A DNA stretch of 64,000 nucleotides from Plasmodiophora brassicae (Eukaryota; Endomyxa; Phytomyxea; Plasmodiophorida; Plasmodiophoridae): contig JASFAU010000007.1 of NCBI GenBank assembly GCA_039704465.1, forward strand, positions 806,001 through 870,000. Reading direction: 5' to 3'. The notes under the pieces were generated by a model, which worked only from the letters and a program-made list of their open reading frames with translations, did not search any database and was not told the origin of the DNA. This document shows positions 11,495 through 20,812 of this stretch, in pieces. Each line of letters opens with the position of its first letter. The stretch's first letter is position 1. The translations under genes and the position numbers were made by a program.

Positions 11495-12503
11495 ATGGTC
11501 GTCAGTCTCGCCGAGCTTCGCGACCTGTTCCACGATGTGGCACGCGTGCGACAGGACGATGGCCCCGATTCGGTCGTCGCTATTCAGTATCCTCCCGATT
11601 GTAGGTCGTGTGCCGAGGCTCTCTCCGGGGGCGATGACCTGACGTTACCGTCCAGTCGTCGAGGCGATGGACCTGTTCCGCGCCATGCTGAAAGCGGACG
11701 AGATGAGCGAACGGGCGCTGATGCTGACGGAATACGTGATCGAGCTGAACTCGGCGAATTATACGGCCTGGCAGTATCGCCGACGCGTCATCGAGGCCCT
11801 CGACAAGGACTGGCGCGACGAGCTCGCACTGTGCGACGCCATCGGCGGGGCATCGCCAAAGAACTATCAGCTGTGGAACCACAGGCGTGAAGTCATACAG
11901 AAACTCGGTGACGCGTCTGGCGAACTGGAGGTCACGGCCGTCGCGCTGGAGGACGACGCGAAGAACTATCACGTCTGGGGCCATCGCCAGTGGTGCATCG
12001 CGACGTTCGGCCTGTGGGACGACGAGATTGCGTTCGTCGAGAAGTTGCTGGTGGCGGACCCGTACAACAACTCTGCTTGGAATCAGAGGTGGTTCGTGGT
12101 GACGCGGAACAACACGGTTGCCTGGACCGAGGACGTCGCCCGGCGCGAGGTCGCGTTCGCGCAACGCCACCTGAGCGAGATCGCGGACAACGAGAGCCCA
12201 TGGAATTACGTGCTCGGTATCCTGGACGCGACGAAGTACGCCTTGCCAAAGGTGGTGGATGAAGCGGTGACATTCGCCGAGGGGCTCCCGAGCTGTCGGT
12301 TCGCGGCTGGGCTGCTGTTCGACGTCTACGAAGTGCTGGGACGTCTTCCGGAAGCTACAGAGGTGACCTGACATCCACGGTTGCCCATCGCATGCTTAGG
12401 GTCTATCGTTGTGCAGGTCGCTGGCCGACTGGAAACGTCACTGGATGTCATTCGCTCAAGATACTGGGCATGGAGACGGGACCAACTGAAACCAGAACAG
12501 TAA
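11495..12503 (+). CDS. FNTA: Protein farnesyltransferase/geranylgeranyltransferase-I alpha subunit
   Basis: Exons 11495-11600, 11656-12362 and 12417-12503 (introns 55 and 54 bp) give 299 residues. The N-terminus FHDVARVRQDDGPDSVVAIQ matches the family's D-V-x-P-x-x-Q-D-D-G segment. Tandem PPTA repeats follow, each with a W-x-x-R signature: YTAWQYRRRVI, YQLWNHRREVI, YHVWGHRQWCI, NSAWNQRWFVV, ESPWNYVLGIL. The last exon gives SLDVIRSRYWAWRRDQL, the conserved C-terminal D-x-I-R-x-x-Y-W. The product is the shared subunit that, with a beta subunit, attaches farnesyl or geranylgeranyl groups to CaaX proteins. The first and last exons are short and easily missed. Confidence 0.93.
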
Positions 12504-12928
12504 ACTGTGTCATTGATCTGGGCCCCGTTGACTCGTGGGCGCTTTCAAAATGCTATCATAGTCGGTTCCACACGTTGCAAGCCAAGCACCGCAATTCGAT
12601 CAGAGACGCGGTTCTGGTTGGAGCGGTCACAGCGCGGGGCAGCAGGCTTGCGATGTGGACGTCGTCGTAGCCATCTACGCTGAGAGTACACAAGATCACT
12701 CGATTGTCCATGTGCGCTGGCCACCCTTCGTGGCGACGTTGTCATGCACGGACGGGTATCGCGCTGGCACACCTCAACAATTTCACAGTAACTGGCTGTC
12801 ACCTGCTGTCGACTGTCGGCGCCCTAATCTAGAAGGAGAACCCCCAACGCTATCGTGGTCGTTCGAGAGCGTCCTCGGGGGTTCGTTGACGGACGATGCT
12901 CTGAGACGACAGGCTCTCAGTGATAACG
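12504..12928. other. Intergenic, no supported gene
   Basis: About 425 bp between the farnesyltransferase alpha stop and the next start. A plus-strand frame is open across it, but its composition shows no motif and it overlaps the RNase III-type gene's first exon in another frame. Probably 3' UTR plus promoter. Confidence 0.35.
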
Positions 12929-13683
12929 ATGTCGGCCTGGAGGCGCCTGCTCATGAACCACTGCTGTGTTCGCCGCCGCTGGTTCAGCCGAGATCGCCCA
13001 CCGCGGAAATCGGCGCCGGAAGCGGACCACGAACCGGTTCGACCGATCGTGTTTCGACAACGCGGTCACGATGTTGTTTATGTGCCGGATGACACGACCT
13101 GACGCCGCGCGTCTCTTTCCTCACAGGTGGCGACGGGTCCGCTGAGGTGGAGGCGCTGATCGGCGATAAGCTTCTAGACGTCTTCCTGTACCGCCGCCTC
13201 GTCGATCAGTACAAATGCAAGCCGTTTCGCAAGGCGGGCAAGATGGCACATATACGCGACCGGCTCGTCTCCAACAAGGCGCTGGCCGCGTGCGGCAAGG
13301 AGTTCCTGGTCCCCAAGTACATCTCGGAAGAGCACTGGGACGTCGCGTCGGTCCACCAGAAAGGGACCGCCGTCGAGGCGCTCCTCGGCCGCATGTTCCT
13401 CAAGAAGACGTTCAAGGAAACCGATATGATGGACGCCGCATCCGAAGTCGGGAAGCTGGCCCTGCGCATCCTGAAAGCCAGTGAGCGATCCCTACGGGAG
13501 GCGGCGATGATCGAAGCGGCCAACGCGGCCGTTCACGCCAAGGCAGGCAACCTGGCCGTTAAAGCGCTCGTCGCTCGAGGCGTGAACGTGTCGACCTCGG
13601 TGGCCATCTACATCGCGACGACATCGCGCCCCGCTGCCATGGCCCAGGACGACAGATCAGTTCCGAACAGAAAACCAAAGTAA
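12929..13683 (+). CDS. RNase III-fold protein, probable mitochondrial ribosomal protein (mL44/mL57 type)
   Basis: Exons 12929-13064 and 13127-13683 (62-bp intron) give 230 residues. The N-terminus (MSAWRRLLMNHCCVRRRWFS) is Arg-rich, without acidic residues, like a mitochondrial presequence. Residues after the intron follow the RNase III core: ALIGDKLLDVFLYRRL, RDRLVSNKALAACGKEF, then KGTAVEALLGRMFL. In active enzymes the first motif reads E-x-L-G-D and the last D-x-x-E-A; here the first Glu position is Ala and the Asp is Thr, so cleavage activity is unlikely. Catalytically dead RNase III folds are known in mitochondrial large-subunit proteins, which fits the presequence. The specific member is not resolved. 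Confidence 0.65.
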
Positions 13684-13759
13684 ACGTTGCCTATCTATTC
13701 GTTTGACGGTGATCGTGGGGTACCGACCCAGCTCGCGGTAGTGGGGTCGTCGAGCGACG

Positions 13760-14512
13760 ATGGATGACAAGCAGGCACCGTTAGCGATTTCGCCTGAGGA
13801 GCTCGAGCAGCTGAAGCAGATCTTCAGTGTGAGCGAGCGTTGCGCGACCCCATTCGCAAACTGATTAGGGTCGTCAGCTGGTCGATGTCGACAACGGGGG
13901 CAGCATATCGCAGGGCGAACTCGAGAAGCTGCTTACGACTCTGGGCATGCGTGTCACCAGCGTACGAGATGGCAGATTGAGCACCGTTGTGGAAGACCTT
14001 AGTCGAATGGACGCAGGACGAGCTGGACATGATGATCAGGGAGATCGACGAGAACAGCGATGGCGAGATCCAGTTTGAGGAGTTCGTCGCCGTCATGTCC
14101 CGCAAGGTCAACTGCCAGCAGAAGCCAGATGACGTACGAAGAGCGTTCAAAGTCTTCCAAGAGGTACGCCCGGGACCTTCAGCGATTCTGTCGCTTGCCT
14201 GACGGGTGGCCCAGGGAAACGAAGACGGGTACGTCAGAGTCGACACGATTGAAGCGGTAGGGCCGAGACCATAGCGTCCACAGGGCAAGATAACGGAACG
14301 CGTTATCGTTCAGGCCCTGGCGTCCTATGGAAATGAGGTATGCACGCCAGAGAAGGCGCATCAGCTCGTACAGAGGATGCGGGTGCGTTTCGTCCATTGC
14401 GGCACGTCCCATTGAACCGCCTGCCCTGATGGTTCTGCATGCGCAGGAGGAGGCGGACTCGCGTGGGCTCTTCAACTACAACGCGTTCGTGAAGATGGTC
14501 CTTGAGGACTGA
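13760..14512 (+). CDS. Calmodulin-like EF-hand protein with degenerate C-lobe
   Basis: Six exons (13760-13828, 13878-13961, 14017-14163, 14215-14256, 14314-14382, 14447-14512) with introns of 49-64 bp give 158 residues, close to calmodulin. EF1 (DVDNGGSISQGE) and EF2 (DENSDGEIQFEE) retain most calcium ligands. EF3 (GNEDGYVRVDT) and EF4 (EEADSRGLFNYN) have lost several ligand positions, although hydrophobic spacing and the final FVKMV are kept. Likely a calcium sensor of the calmodulin/centrin group with one working lobe. Target and location cannot be told from sequence. Confidence 0.85.
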
Positions 14513-14547
14513 ATGAACACGACCGGGACGTTGCTCCACAGTATAGT

Positions 14548-15795
14548 TTACTCATGCAACGCAACGGAGAGAGGGACGGCCTGGCTCGCACCGAGCGGTT
14601 CACAGGACTGAACATACCCTAAACGGGTGCCCGTCTGCGCGCGCAGGACGGAATTGAACCGCGACCATTCCGTTGCGTTGTTCTGCAGGATGCCCGCCAC
14701 CCAGGACGTTATCAATCCGCCGACCAGTGGCCTCAGAAGGGACCCGGGCATGCTGCCGGCGGCCCCACATTGGATCTCGTTCGCGTGACAGTCGCTGACC
14801 AGCGCATCGGTGACGTTACAGGACGACGCGCCAATGATCTCGACGTACGTCTTGCAAGCGGCCGGCGACCTCTGCAAAGCGTTGTAGACCGGCAGCGCGT
14901 TGCCCTGCGTCGGGTACACGCAATCGTTCTGGGCACCAAACACGAGCGCCGGTGGCGTCGACGCGGCCGCGGCGGCCAGCAGGCCCAGCCTGGTACTCAT
15001 CTGCGGGAACAGGGCAATGACGCCCGAGACGTGCACCTTGGAACGATAGGCGGTCAGCTGCGTCAGACTCGTCAGGATCGGCGCCGACGCAGCGGACCCT
15101 TGGCCCATTAGCGCCGACACCGATGGGACCATCTGCACAGACCGTCGTTCATTCGACCTGCCCGCTCCCGGATCACCTGGCAACGCACCGAATTGTAGAA
15201 CGGCGACGACGGCGCGACGTTCTCCGCCTGCATTTCCCCAGTGACGAATAAGAGGTCCTTCGCGAAATCCCATGGATGGTTCAGATCGTAGACCGGGAAG
15301 GCAGCGACCACAACGCTATGACAAGGTGAGGACGAGTGCCGATAGCGTCCAACGGTAGGTGTGATACGCTGACCCTGAGGACGCGACCATCGTGGCAAGC
15401 AGGGCGACCGTGTCCGGCGACTCGTAAGCGAACACGATCAGAGGCGAAGGTGTCGGTTTCGCCACCGGCAGGTATACGTTGACGGCGACCTGCCTACCGA
15501 ATTTGATCCGGTACTCCAGCGCCTGCGTGCACTGGGGCCAGGTACGACATCGGGCGATGTCGGAGAAGACAACGCTGACTTTCGACACCGAGTACGTGCC
15601 TGGGTATCCGGCCAGGACGCCGCCGATAAGGCCAGCGGCCCAGGCGACGATAGCGACCGCTGTCACCATGACGGCCAGCGCCGAGTCACAGGAACGATCG
15701 TTCGTGCTATCGAGGTTGGCGGCTCGGTCAATGCATCGGCCGGATTCTCCAAGCTGGCTGCAGACCGAAACTTGATAGAGCCGCCCTCGACACAT
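14548..15795 (-). CDS. Membrane-anchored alpha/beta-hydrolase-like protein lacking canonical catalytic residues
   Basis: Exons 15795-15374, 15315-15177 and 15132-14548 (introns 58 and 44 bp) give 381 residues. Near the N-terminus is one hydrophobic helix (ALAVMVTAVAIVAWAAGLIG), a signal anchor or signal peptide. The body resembles chlorophyllase/PET-hydrolase-type alpha/beta hydrolases: YLPVAKPTPSPLIVFAYES, SSGVVVAAFPVYDLNHP, PALVFGAQNDCVYP and TYVEIIGASSCNV. The nucleophile elbow, normally G-H-S-x-G-G, reads MGQGSAA, and the catalytic-His position of the gasHC motif is Ser. Asp in FGAQNDCVYP remains. It may be a non-catalytic relative, or my alignment may be shifted. Several Cys suggest an extracellular domain. 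Confidence 0.6.
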
Positions 15796-16053
15796 TCTCG
15801 TGCTATTTGACGCGAATGTGCGGTTGTTCGCATCCGTGACCGCATTGTCGCTAGTACCAAAGCAGAGAGGGTACGAACGTGGACAAAGAGGCGGCCGCCT
15901 GGGACCGATTCACGACAACGCGCCCGATCATGGCCAACGCGTCCTACGTATACTTGCGCATGCATCCAAATGTCTCGTGACCCGGGATTCCTGCATCAAA
16001 ATCGTGTCGCATTGACGTCCCGAGATCCCCCGAGACCGTCAATCAGGTGCCGT

Positions 16054-16337
16054 TTACTGTTCCGACAGGAATGTGACCTCTTTGCCGGTCGTCGCCGCCC
16101 ATTTCGACAACTTGTCGTAGATGTCTTTCTGGCTGGCAGTCCCGCGGACGACCAGCAACTTCTGGTCGACGTCGACGTCGAACGACGTGACCCCATCGGT
16201 CTTGGACATGATCCTCGTCACTGCGTTCTTGCACCCGCCACACTGCGCGGCGTTGTCGTCAGAGACGCGTGCGCCACAACCGTGGCTCACCCTGCGTTTA
16301 CCGTCATGCCCACCCGGAACCGTATCTCCTTCTCCAT
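16054..16337 (-). CDS. ATX1: ATX1/ATOX1-type copper chaperone
   Basis: Exons 16337-16302 and 16242-16054 with a 59-bp intron give 74 residues, the normal size. The intron falls exactly inside the metal loop: exon 1 ends ...FRVGMT and exon 2 begins CGGCKNAV, restoring the M-T-C-G-G-C copper site. The rest follows the HMA ferredoxin-like fold (GVTSFDVDVDQKLLVVRGTA). It should carry Cu(I) in the cytosol to P-type copper ATPases of the secretory pathway. Confidence 0.88.
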
Positions 16338-16503
16338 GCTGGCGAACAATGGGTGGCCCGCGATCGGAGACACCCGTACCCAAGATATGTGATCGGCGAC
16401 TGGGGATTGGACGAGGGCGTCCGTACCCACGGCGAGGTTGCGCCGGGGGGACGACGCCGATTCAGTCGTGTATTATTCGATTTGGACGAGACAGCGCCTT
16501 GGA

Positions 16504-17683
16504 TTATAGCTTGGCGATCGCCATGAGCGCGTGCTTGGTGTCGTCGGACTGTAAGGCAGCGGCATTCATCCTGGGCAGACGACGAAGTCAGGGTCGGACG
16601 GGCAGCGACCCGAGACGTGCGATCGTACGTGGCCACGTGATCCAGGCCCTCTTGCACGGCGTGGTCGCGGCTGTAGATCAGAGATCGCTTGACTACCGAT
16701 ACAGTAACCTGACATTCCCAATAATAATTCATCAGAGGGCATTGTGAACGCTAAACGCTGCAGATGGTATACGGGACTCTTCGAAGCTATCTTGTTAGCA
16801 AGCGTCACCGCCGCCTGCAGGAGGTCGTCGTTACCCGGGATAACGGCGCTGACCAGGCCAACCTGCCTGGCTTCGGAGGCTACAAACAGAGTTGGAACGA
16901 TCAGCGCATCAATAGTCAAGGGAGGCGGCCACCTTTGAAGAATCTGCCCGTTAGGGCGACTTCGCGAACGAACGACTCGTTCCCTGATGCAATGTTAGGC
17001 GCAACGGCTCAGCAGCGGAACGTTCACGTGTTCAACCAATGATCTTCGGTAACCTCTGGAGCGTGCCTGGCAGACATCAGACGGCGCTAACAAACAATGG
17101 GACGCGTGCGGTACCCAAATCAGCGGCGATGGCCAGGTCGATCTCTTTGATGGAGAACACGGCGTCCTCGGAGCAGATTCGAATGTCGGCCGCACAAACT
17201 AAATCCAGGCCAGCGCCGACGCACGCTCCTGCAGACCGCTTAGGGCTGTCGAACCGGGCCGATTCGTCAACGCCTACCGTGGATAGCGGCAATCACGGGG
17301 AATGGTGCACGTTCAAGCTCCGAGAACGCGTCTTGCATCGCCTTCACTCCTTGGATAAAGTCTTCGCCACGACGCCCAACGCAGGCCGACGTTCCAAACA
17401 GTTTCGCGAACGGGAACCCTTTCACTGAACACATAAATCAGCAAGTACTCACTGAAAGTGGCACCCGCAACCGACCATCAATGCCCGACGAGAAATGCTT
17501 CCCTCTACCAGCAAGGATAACCGCCCGTGAACGTTGCTGACGCAGGTACGCGAACGCCTCGCGGATCTCTGGCCAGAAACGTTCCGGCATCGCGTTCTGC
17601 TTGGCGGGCCGGTTGATCCATACTATCCAAACGCTCGACGGGCGGCTCTCCAGCTCCAGCGACGACAACGTTGGCACCGCCAT
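16504..17683 (-). CDS. ECH1: Peroxisomal delta3,5-delta2,4-dienoyl-CoA isomerase (ECH1-like)
   Basis: Eight exons join in frame: 17683-17476, 17424-17278, 17228-17115, 17066-17037, 16983-16933, 16879-16757, 16692-16617, 16570-16504; introns are 46-64 bp. The 271-residue product is a crotonase: INRPAKQNAM, GRGKHFSSGID, IAAIHGACVGAGLDLVCAAD (oxyanion loop), LGTLQRLPKIIG, LTGRFFKASEARQVGLVSAV. The tail KRSLIYSRDHAVQEGLDHVA and the following Leu-Gln-Ser-Asp-Asp segment match ECH1. The C-terminus ends AKL, a PTS1-type peroxisomal signal. It isomerises dienoyl-CoAs in beta-oxidation of odd-position unsaturated fatty acids. Confidence 0.9.
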
Positions 17684-17898
17684 GCCGAAAAATTAGGCTT
17701 CGGAGGCGGATGTTTTTCGAATGTCGTATACATTGCCTGCTGTGCCGTTTGCCATACAGACACGGGCACCGTGAATCGTTTTATGGGCCGTAAGCAGTGC
17801 AGTGCCTACATACAGTCGAATTGGGCGTCCTGCGGGGCTCCTGCGGGGCCGCGGGGCTCACGACACTCAGTTACATCAGTGGTGGTCCAGCCCTAATT

Positions 17899-18296
17899 TA
17901 TGAGAGCCCCCGCTCGGACTGGGGCGGCTCACCAACAAACATATTTGTGCCAAACGACGCGGCCACTCCAACTGGATGTCTCTGTCCGGGTCAGATCCGA
18001 AGGCTTTGTTCAAGGAGGTCATCAGTCGTGCTGTCGCGGTACTTGCAGCGAACGGCCGATCGCATCTGTTGTCGTCAGGGATCACTGCGCATAGCCTCCG
18101 CAACTGCGCTTTCAACATCGCGCTGGAACACCCCGATGTGCCGCCGGCGGCAGTGTCCATGCACGGCGGGTGGGCCGACGCTACGTGATCGCGCAGCAAC
18201 GCTGGCACAGGTCCGGAGGTCGTGTACCATGTGTTCAAGCAAACGCAGAACGACATGGTCGCGCGTGCCATCCGGCGCCATCAGCGTCTGTCCTGA
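17899..18296 (+). pseudogene. Tyrosine recombinase C-terminal fragment, broken
   Basis: The catalytic half of a tyrosine recombinase can be followed: ESPRSDWGGSPTNIFVPNDA in one frame, then from about 17976 in the next frame SGSDPKALFKEVISRAV, ITAHSLRNCAF (box II H-x-x-R) and MHGGWADAT (H/W). An in-frame TGA at 18186-18188 follows, after which the same frame reads TGPEVVYHVFKQTQND with a candidate nucleophile Tyr. So at least one frame change and one stop interrupt it. The upstream Arg of box I is not visible. It is probably inactive. Confidence 0.6.
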
Positions 18297-18471
18297 TGTG
18301 GTTCTCGTATTGGGAGGAACGTCTGGGCAGCGACTGTCTGCGTTGCAGGCAGGTTCTCGACACGGCGTCGCTTGCCGGATTCGGTCGCGAAATGGTCATC
18401 AGAATCGGCAACCAGATCCAAGAAACCTGGATGGCGTCTCAGGTATCAACACGCTATATGTCTGGTCGGCT

Positions 18472-19104
18472 ATGTCTGATCATGACAAACAGGTCGGTGC
18501 GGTGGAAACGACTTTGGCTGATCCGGACCGACCTAGTTGTGCATCAACCGTGCCAGCGTCTCTGTCGCATCGCCTTGAGCGCCTGGAGGCACAGCAGCGC
18601 GAGATCCTCAGGGGTCTTGCTGCTATTCGCGCGGCACAGGATCAACGGAACGAAGGGTCAGCATCGGCAACTACGGCATGCACGTTGCCGTCTGGTCCTG
18701 TGGCATTGTCATCGGCAACTACGGCGGGTACGTTGCCGTCTGGTCCGGAAGCACTGTCGTGGACGTCAACGTTTCCGGAGGAGCTGTTGTCACTGGCCAA
18801 AGTGCCTGTGCGCAAGATCTTCTTCGCTGCGCACACTACCGGCCTGATGACTGCAGCTGACGTTCCTGAAGAGCAGCGCAAGCGAGCGGGTCGCGTTCGG
18901 TCGAAGTGCTCGACACTGCTGATGCCCCTGATGAATCACTTCGCCCCTAAGCCGGTGGCACCAAGGCCAACTCAAGACGCGTCGGCGCACGATGTCGTGC
19001 AGTGGCGCTTGAAGCTTACTCGCATCGCGCTGGCCTCGGAGACTAAGGCGAAAGCCTGGATCGAAGAGTCCTGCGGCAGACAGGTGCACTCTGCTGGCGC
19101 ATGA
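18472..19104 (+). CDS. Element-encoded protein of unknown function
   Basis: An ATG at 18472 starts 210 codons (MSDHDKQVGAVETT...) downstream of the recombinase fragment on the same strand. The product has a short coiled coil (HRLERLEAQQREILRGLAAI), a low-complexity SATTAGTLPSGP duplication, and a basic helical C-terminus (EEQRKRAGRVRSKC). The last 150 bp lie within the large inverted repeat, so the same sequence occurs reversed at 19390-19544. It could be a DNA-binding partner or the downstream exon of the recombinase gene. Not recognised. Confidence 0.45.
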   Translation: MSDHDKQVGAVETTLADPDRPSCASTVPASLSHRLERLEAQQREILRGLAAIRAAQDQRNEGSASATTACTLPSGPVALSSATTAGTLPSGPEALSWTSTFPEELLSLAKVPVRKIFFAAHTTGLMTAADVPEEQRKRAGRVRSKCSTLLMPLMNHFAPKPVAPRPTQDASAHDVVQWRLKLTRIALASETKAKAWIEESCGRQVHSAGA

Positions 19105-19230
19105 TTGCTTGGTTAGATAGGAACAGAGACATTCGTCCCTGGTTGATGACGACCGGCTCCGCCAGTAAACGTCTCAGGATCGTTTAGTAAAATTTGGGCG
19201 TGTGTCGTAGTCAATCTTTCCGAAAGCGTG
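18951..19230 (+). repeat. Left arm of large inverted repeat
   Basis: The sequence from GCCGGTGGCACCAAGG to TTTCCGAAAGCGTG is the reverse complement of 19259-19544 with only small indels that I can see. The loop between the arms contains the palindrome CCCTGATGACGTCAGGG (19231-19247). Confidence 0.9.
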
Positions 19231-19258
19231 CCCTGATGACGTCAGGGCGCTTGGCATT

Positions 19259-19544
19259 CACGCTTTCGGAAAGATTGACTACGACACACGCCCAAATTTT
19301 ACTAAACGATCCTGAGACGTTTCGACTGGCGGAGCCGGTCGTCATCAACCAGGGACGAATGTCTCTGTTCCTATCTAACCAATCATGCAATCATGCGCCA
19401 GCAGAGTGCACCTGTCTGCCGCTGGACTCTTCGATCCAGGCTTTCGCCTTAGTCTCCGAGGCCAGCGCGATGCGAGTAAGCTTCAAGCGCCACTGCACGA
19501 CATCGTGCGCCGACGCGTCTTGAGTTGGCCTTGGTGCCACCGGC
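19259..19544 (-). repeat. Right arm of large inverted repeat
   Basis: It mirrors 18951-19230, including the end of the upstream open frame read in reverse. Differences from the left arm include two extra bases after ACGTTT (19323-19324) and a short duplication near 19383-19393. Confidence 0.9.
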
Positions 19545-19680
19545 AGGGCGCTTGGCATTCACGCTTTCGGAAAGATTGACTACGACACACGCCCAAATTT
19601 TACTAAACGATCCTGAGACGTTTACTGGCGGAGCCGGTCGTCGTCAACCAGGGACGAATGTCTCTGTTCCTATCTAACCA
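19544..19680 (-). repeat. Third copy of terminal repeat unit
   Basis: From CAGGGCGCTTGGCATTCACG to CTATCTAACCA this repeats 19243-19381 in direct orientation, almost base for base. At the point where 19323-19324 has two extra bases it agrees with the left arm instead. Confidence 0.9.
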
Positions 19681-19814
19681 AGCACTCAGCAGAACAACAG
19701 AGAATCCAGATCGTCAGGTCACAGAACAACAGAGCGTCGTCGCGATGCAAGTCGCTCTTTTTTAGAAGCGCCTCGCCTGTCTGAAACTGGTTGCCCCTGC
19801 CCTGACCGTCGCAG

Positions 19815-20300
19815 GATGAAAATGGGTACACGGCTATTCACATTCTCTGCCGGTACGGATTCCCCTATATCGATATCCTGCAGGCGTTGGTCGACAATGG
19901 TGCCGCCCTGAACCTTCAGGACAACTACGGATTCTCTGCGTTCGCAATCATGGCCAGCCACCCGTACGTGCAGTTGTCTGCCGACCTGGTCTCCAAATGG
20001 ATTCACGAACACGGTCTCGATCTGTCGATCAAAACTAATCTTGGTGCTACGCCATTGGTGAATGCGATCGCGTCGCAATCCTTACATGGACTTTCCGCCA
20101 TCCTTCCGAACATTGCGGGCCACGTCGATCTGTCTGCTGAACTTGACTCTGCCAAAATCAAACTGCAGGAAATTGCCAATCTGAAGCCAATCCCGGAGGA
20201 CCTTCATGCTCTTGCCCGACTCGCAAACGCTCGTCAGATAGTCGACCTGCTTGAGGCCCGCTGTTCGCAGCAGTGCCTTCGTACCCTGGCTGGACGTTGA
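19815..20300 (+). pseudogene. Ankyrin-repeat protein fragment lacking 5' exons
   Basis: After a good acceptor (CCGTCGCAG, ending 19814) an exon reads DENGYTAIHILCRYG, IDILQALVDNGAALNLQDNY, GFSAFAIMASHP and LGATPLVNAIASQSLHGLSAIL, which are ankyrin-type helix-turn-helix repeats, ending in a stop at 20300. No matching 5' exon exists on this strand: upstream is the recombinase element. The gene may have been cut by the insertion, or its first exon may be too small to see. An intact start cannot be assigned. Confidence 0.5.
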
Positions 20301-20812
20301 TTACCGTACCATTTGGATTTCTCAATACAGAAGCGGGTCTTGGGAATCATGTTTGGATTTTTGTATATAGACTTGTCAGGTATCATTGCATCGGTATCGC
20401 TGTTGATCGACCTTCCATAAGCGGAACCCCCGATCGGCTTCGGACGGCGTACGCTGGTTGAAGTCTAGTAACCGACTATATTCCAATATCGGATTTAACG
20501 CGGAGGTAATGGGGCAGATGGAGCGCGATAATGACTTCGTAACCTGTGCCGAGGAGAGCAACGATCAACATCGGGCAGCATGCGAGATGCGGATATATGA
20601 CTGCGCGGACGACGATAATGCAGTCATCGTTGGTGACATGGAAGACTCTTTCGATATTACAGTCGACCCGAATGATACGAGAACGGAGAGCGAATATCTA
20701 CGTGATAGCGTGGGGAACCAAGCTACTGCTACATACTCTCGCAGCCCGGTGTCAGTCTGGCGGAGTTCCTGGGGCCAGACTGAAATTAGACGGCCAACGA
20801 ACAAGTCGGCCA
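20301..20812. other. Intergenic, no supported gene
   Basis: A plus-strand frame opens at 20458 (MKSSNRLYSNIGFN...) and runs into the UBA5 region, but it then overlaps UBA5 coding in the wrong frame. The first about 110 codons are AT-richer than the neighbours and show no motif. They could be a small gene or 5' UTR of UBA5. Confidence 0.3.

Larger units (their letters stand above)
17880..19683 (+). mobile_element. Decayed tyrosine-recombinase element (Crypton- or DIRS-like) with inverted terminal repeats
   Basis: The segment contains a recombinase C-terminal fragment, a second open frame, and a tail of large repeats. An inverted repeat pairs 18951-19230 with 19259-19544, and a third copy of the terminal unit lies at 19544-19680. 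There is no 5' recombinase domain before the ECH1-like gene, so the left end is truncated. I see no reverse transcriptase or RNase H, so DIRS assignment is unsupported; Crypton-like is the simplest label. Borders are approximate. Confidence 0.6.

Noticed and set aside
12655..13092. A 145-codon plus-strand frame
   Set aside because: It overlaps the first exon and intron of the RNase III-type gene in another frame and shows no motif; the alternative gives a presequence and an exact splice.
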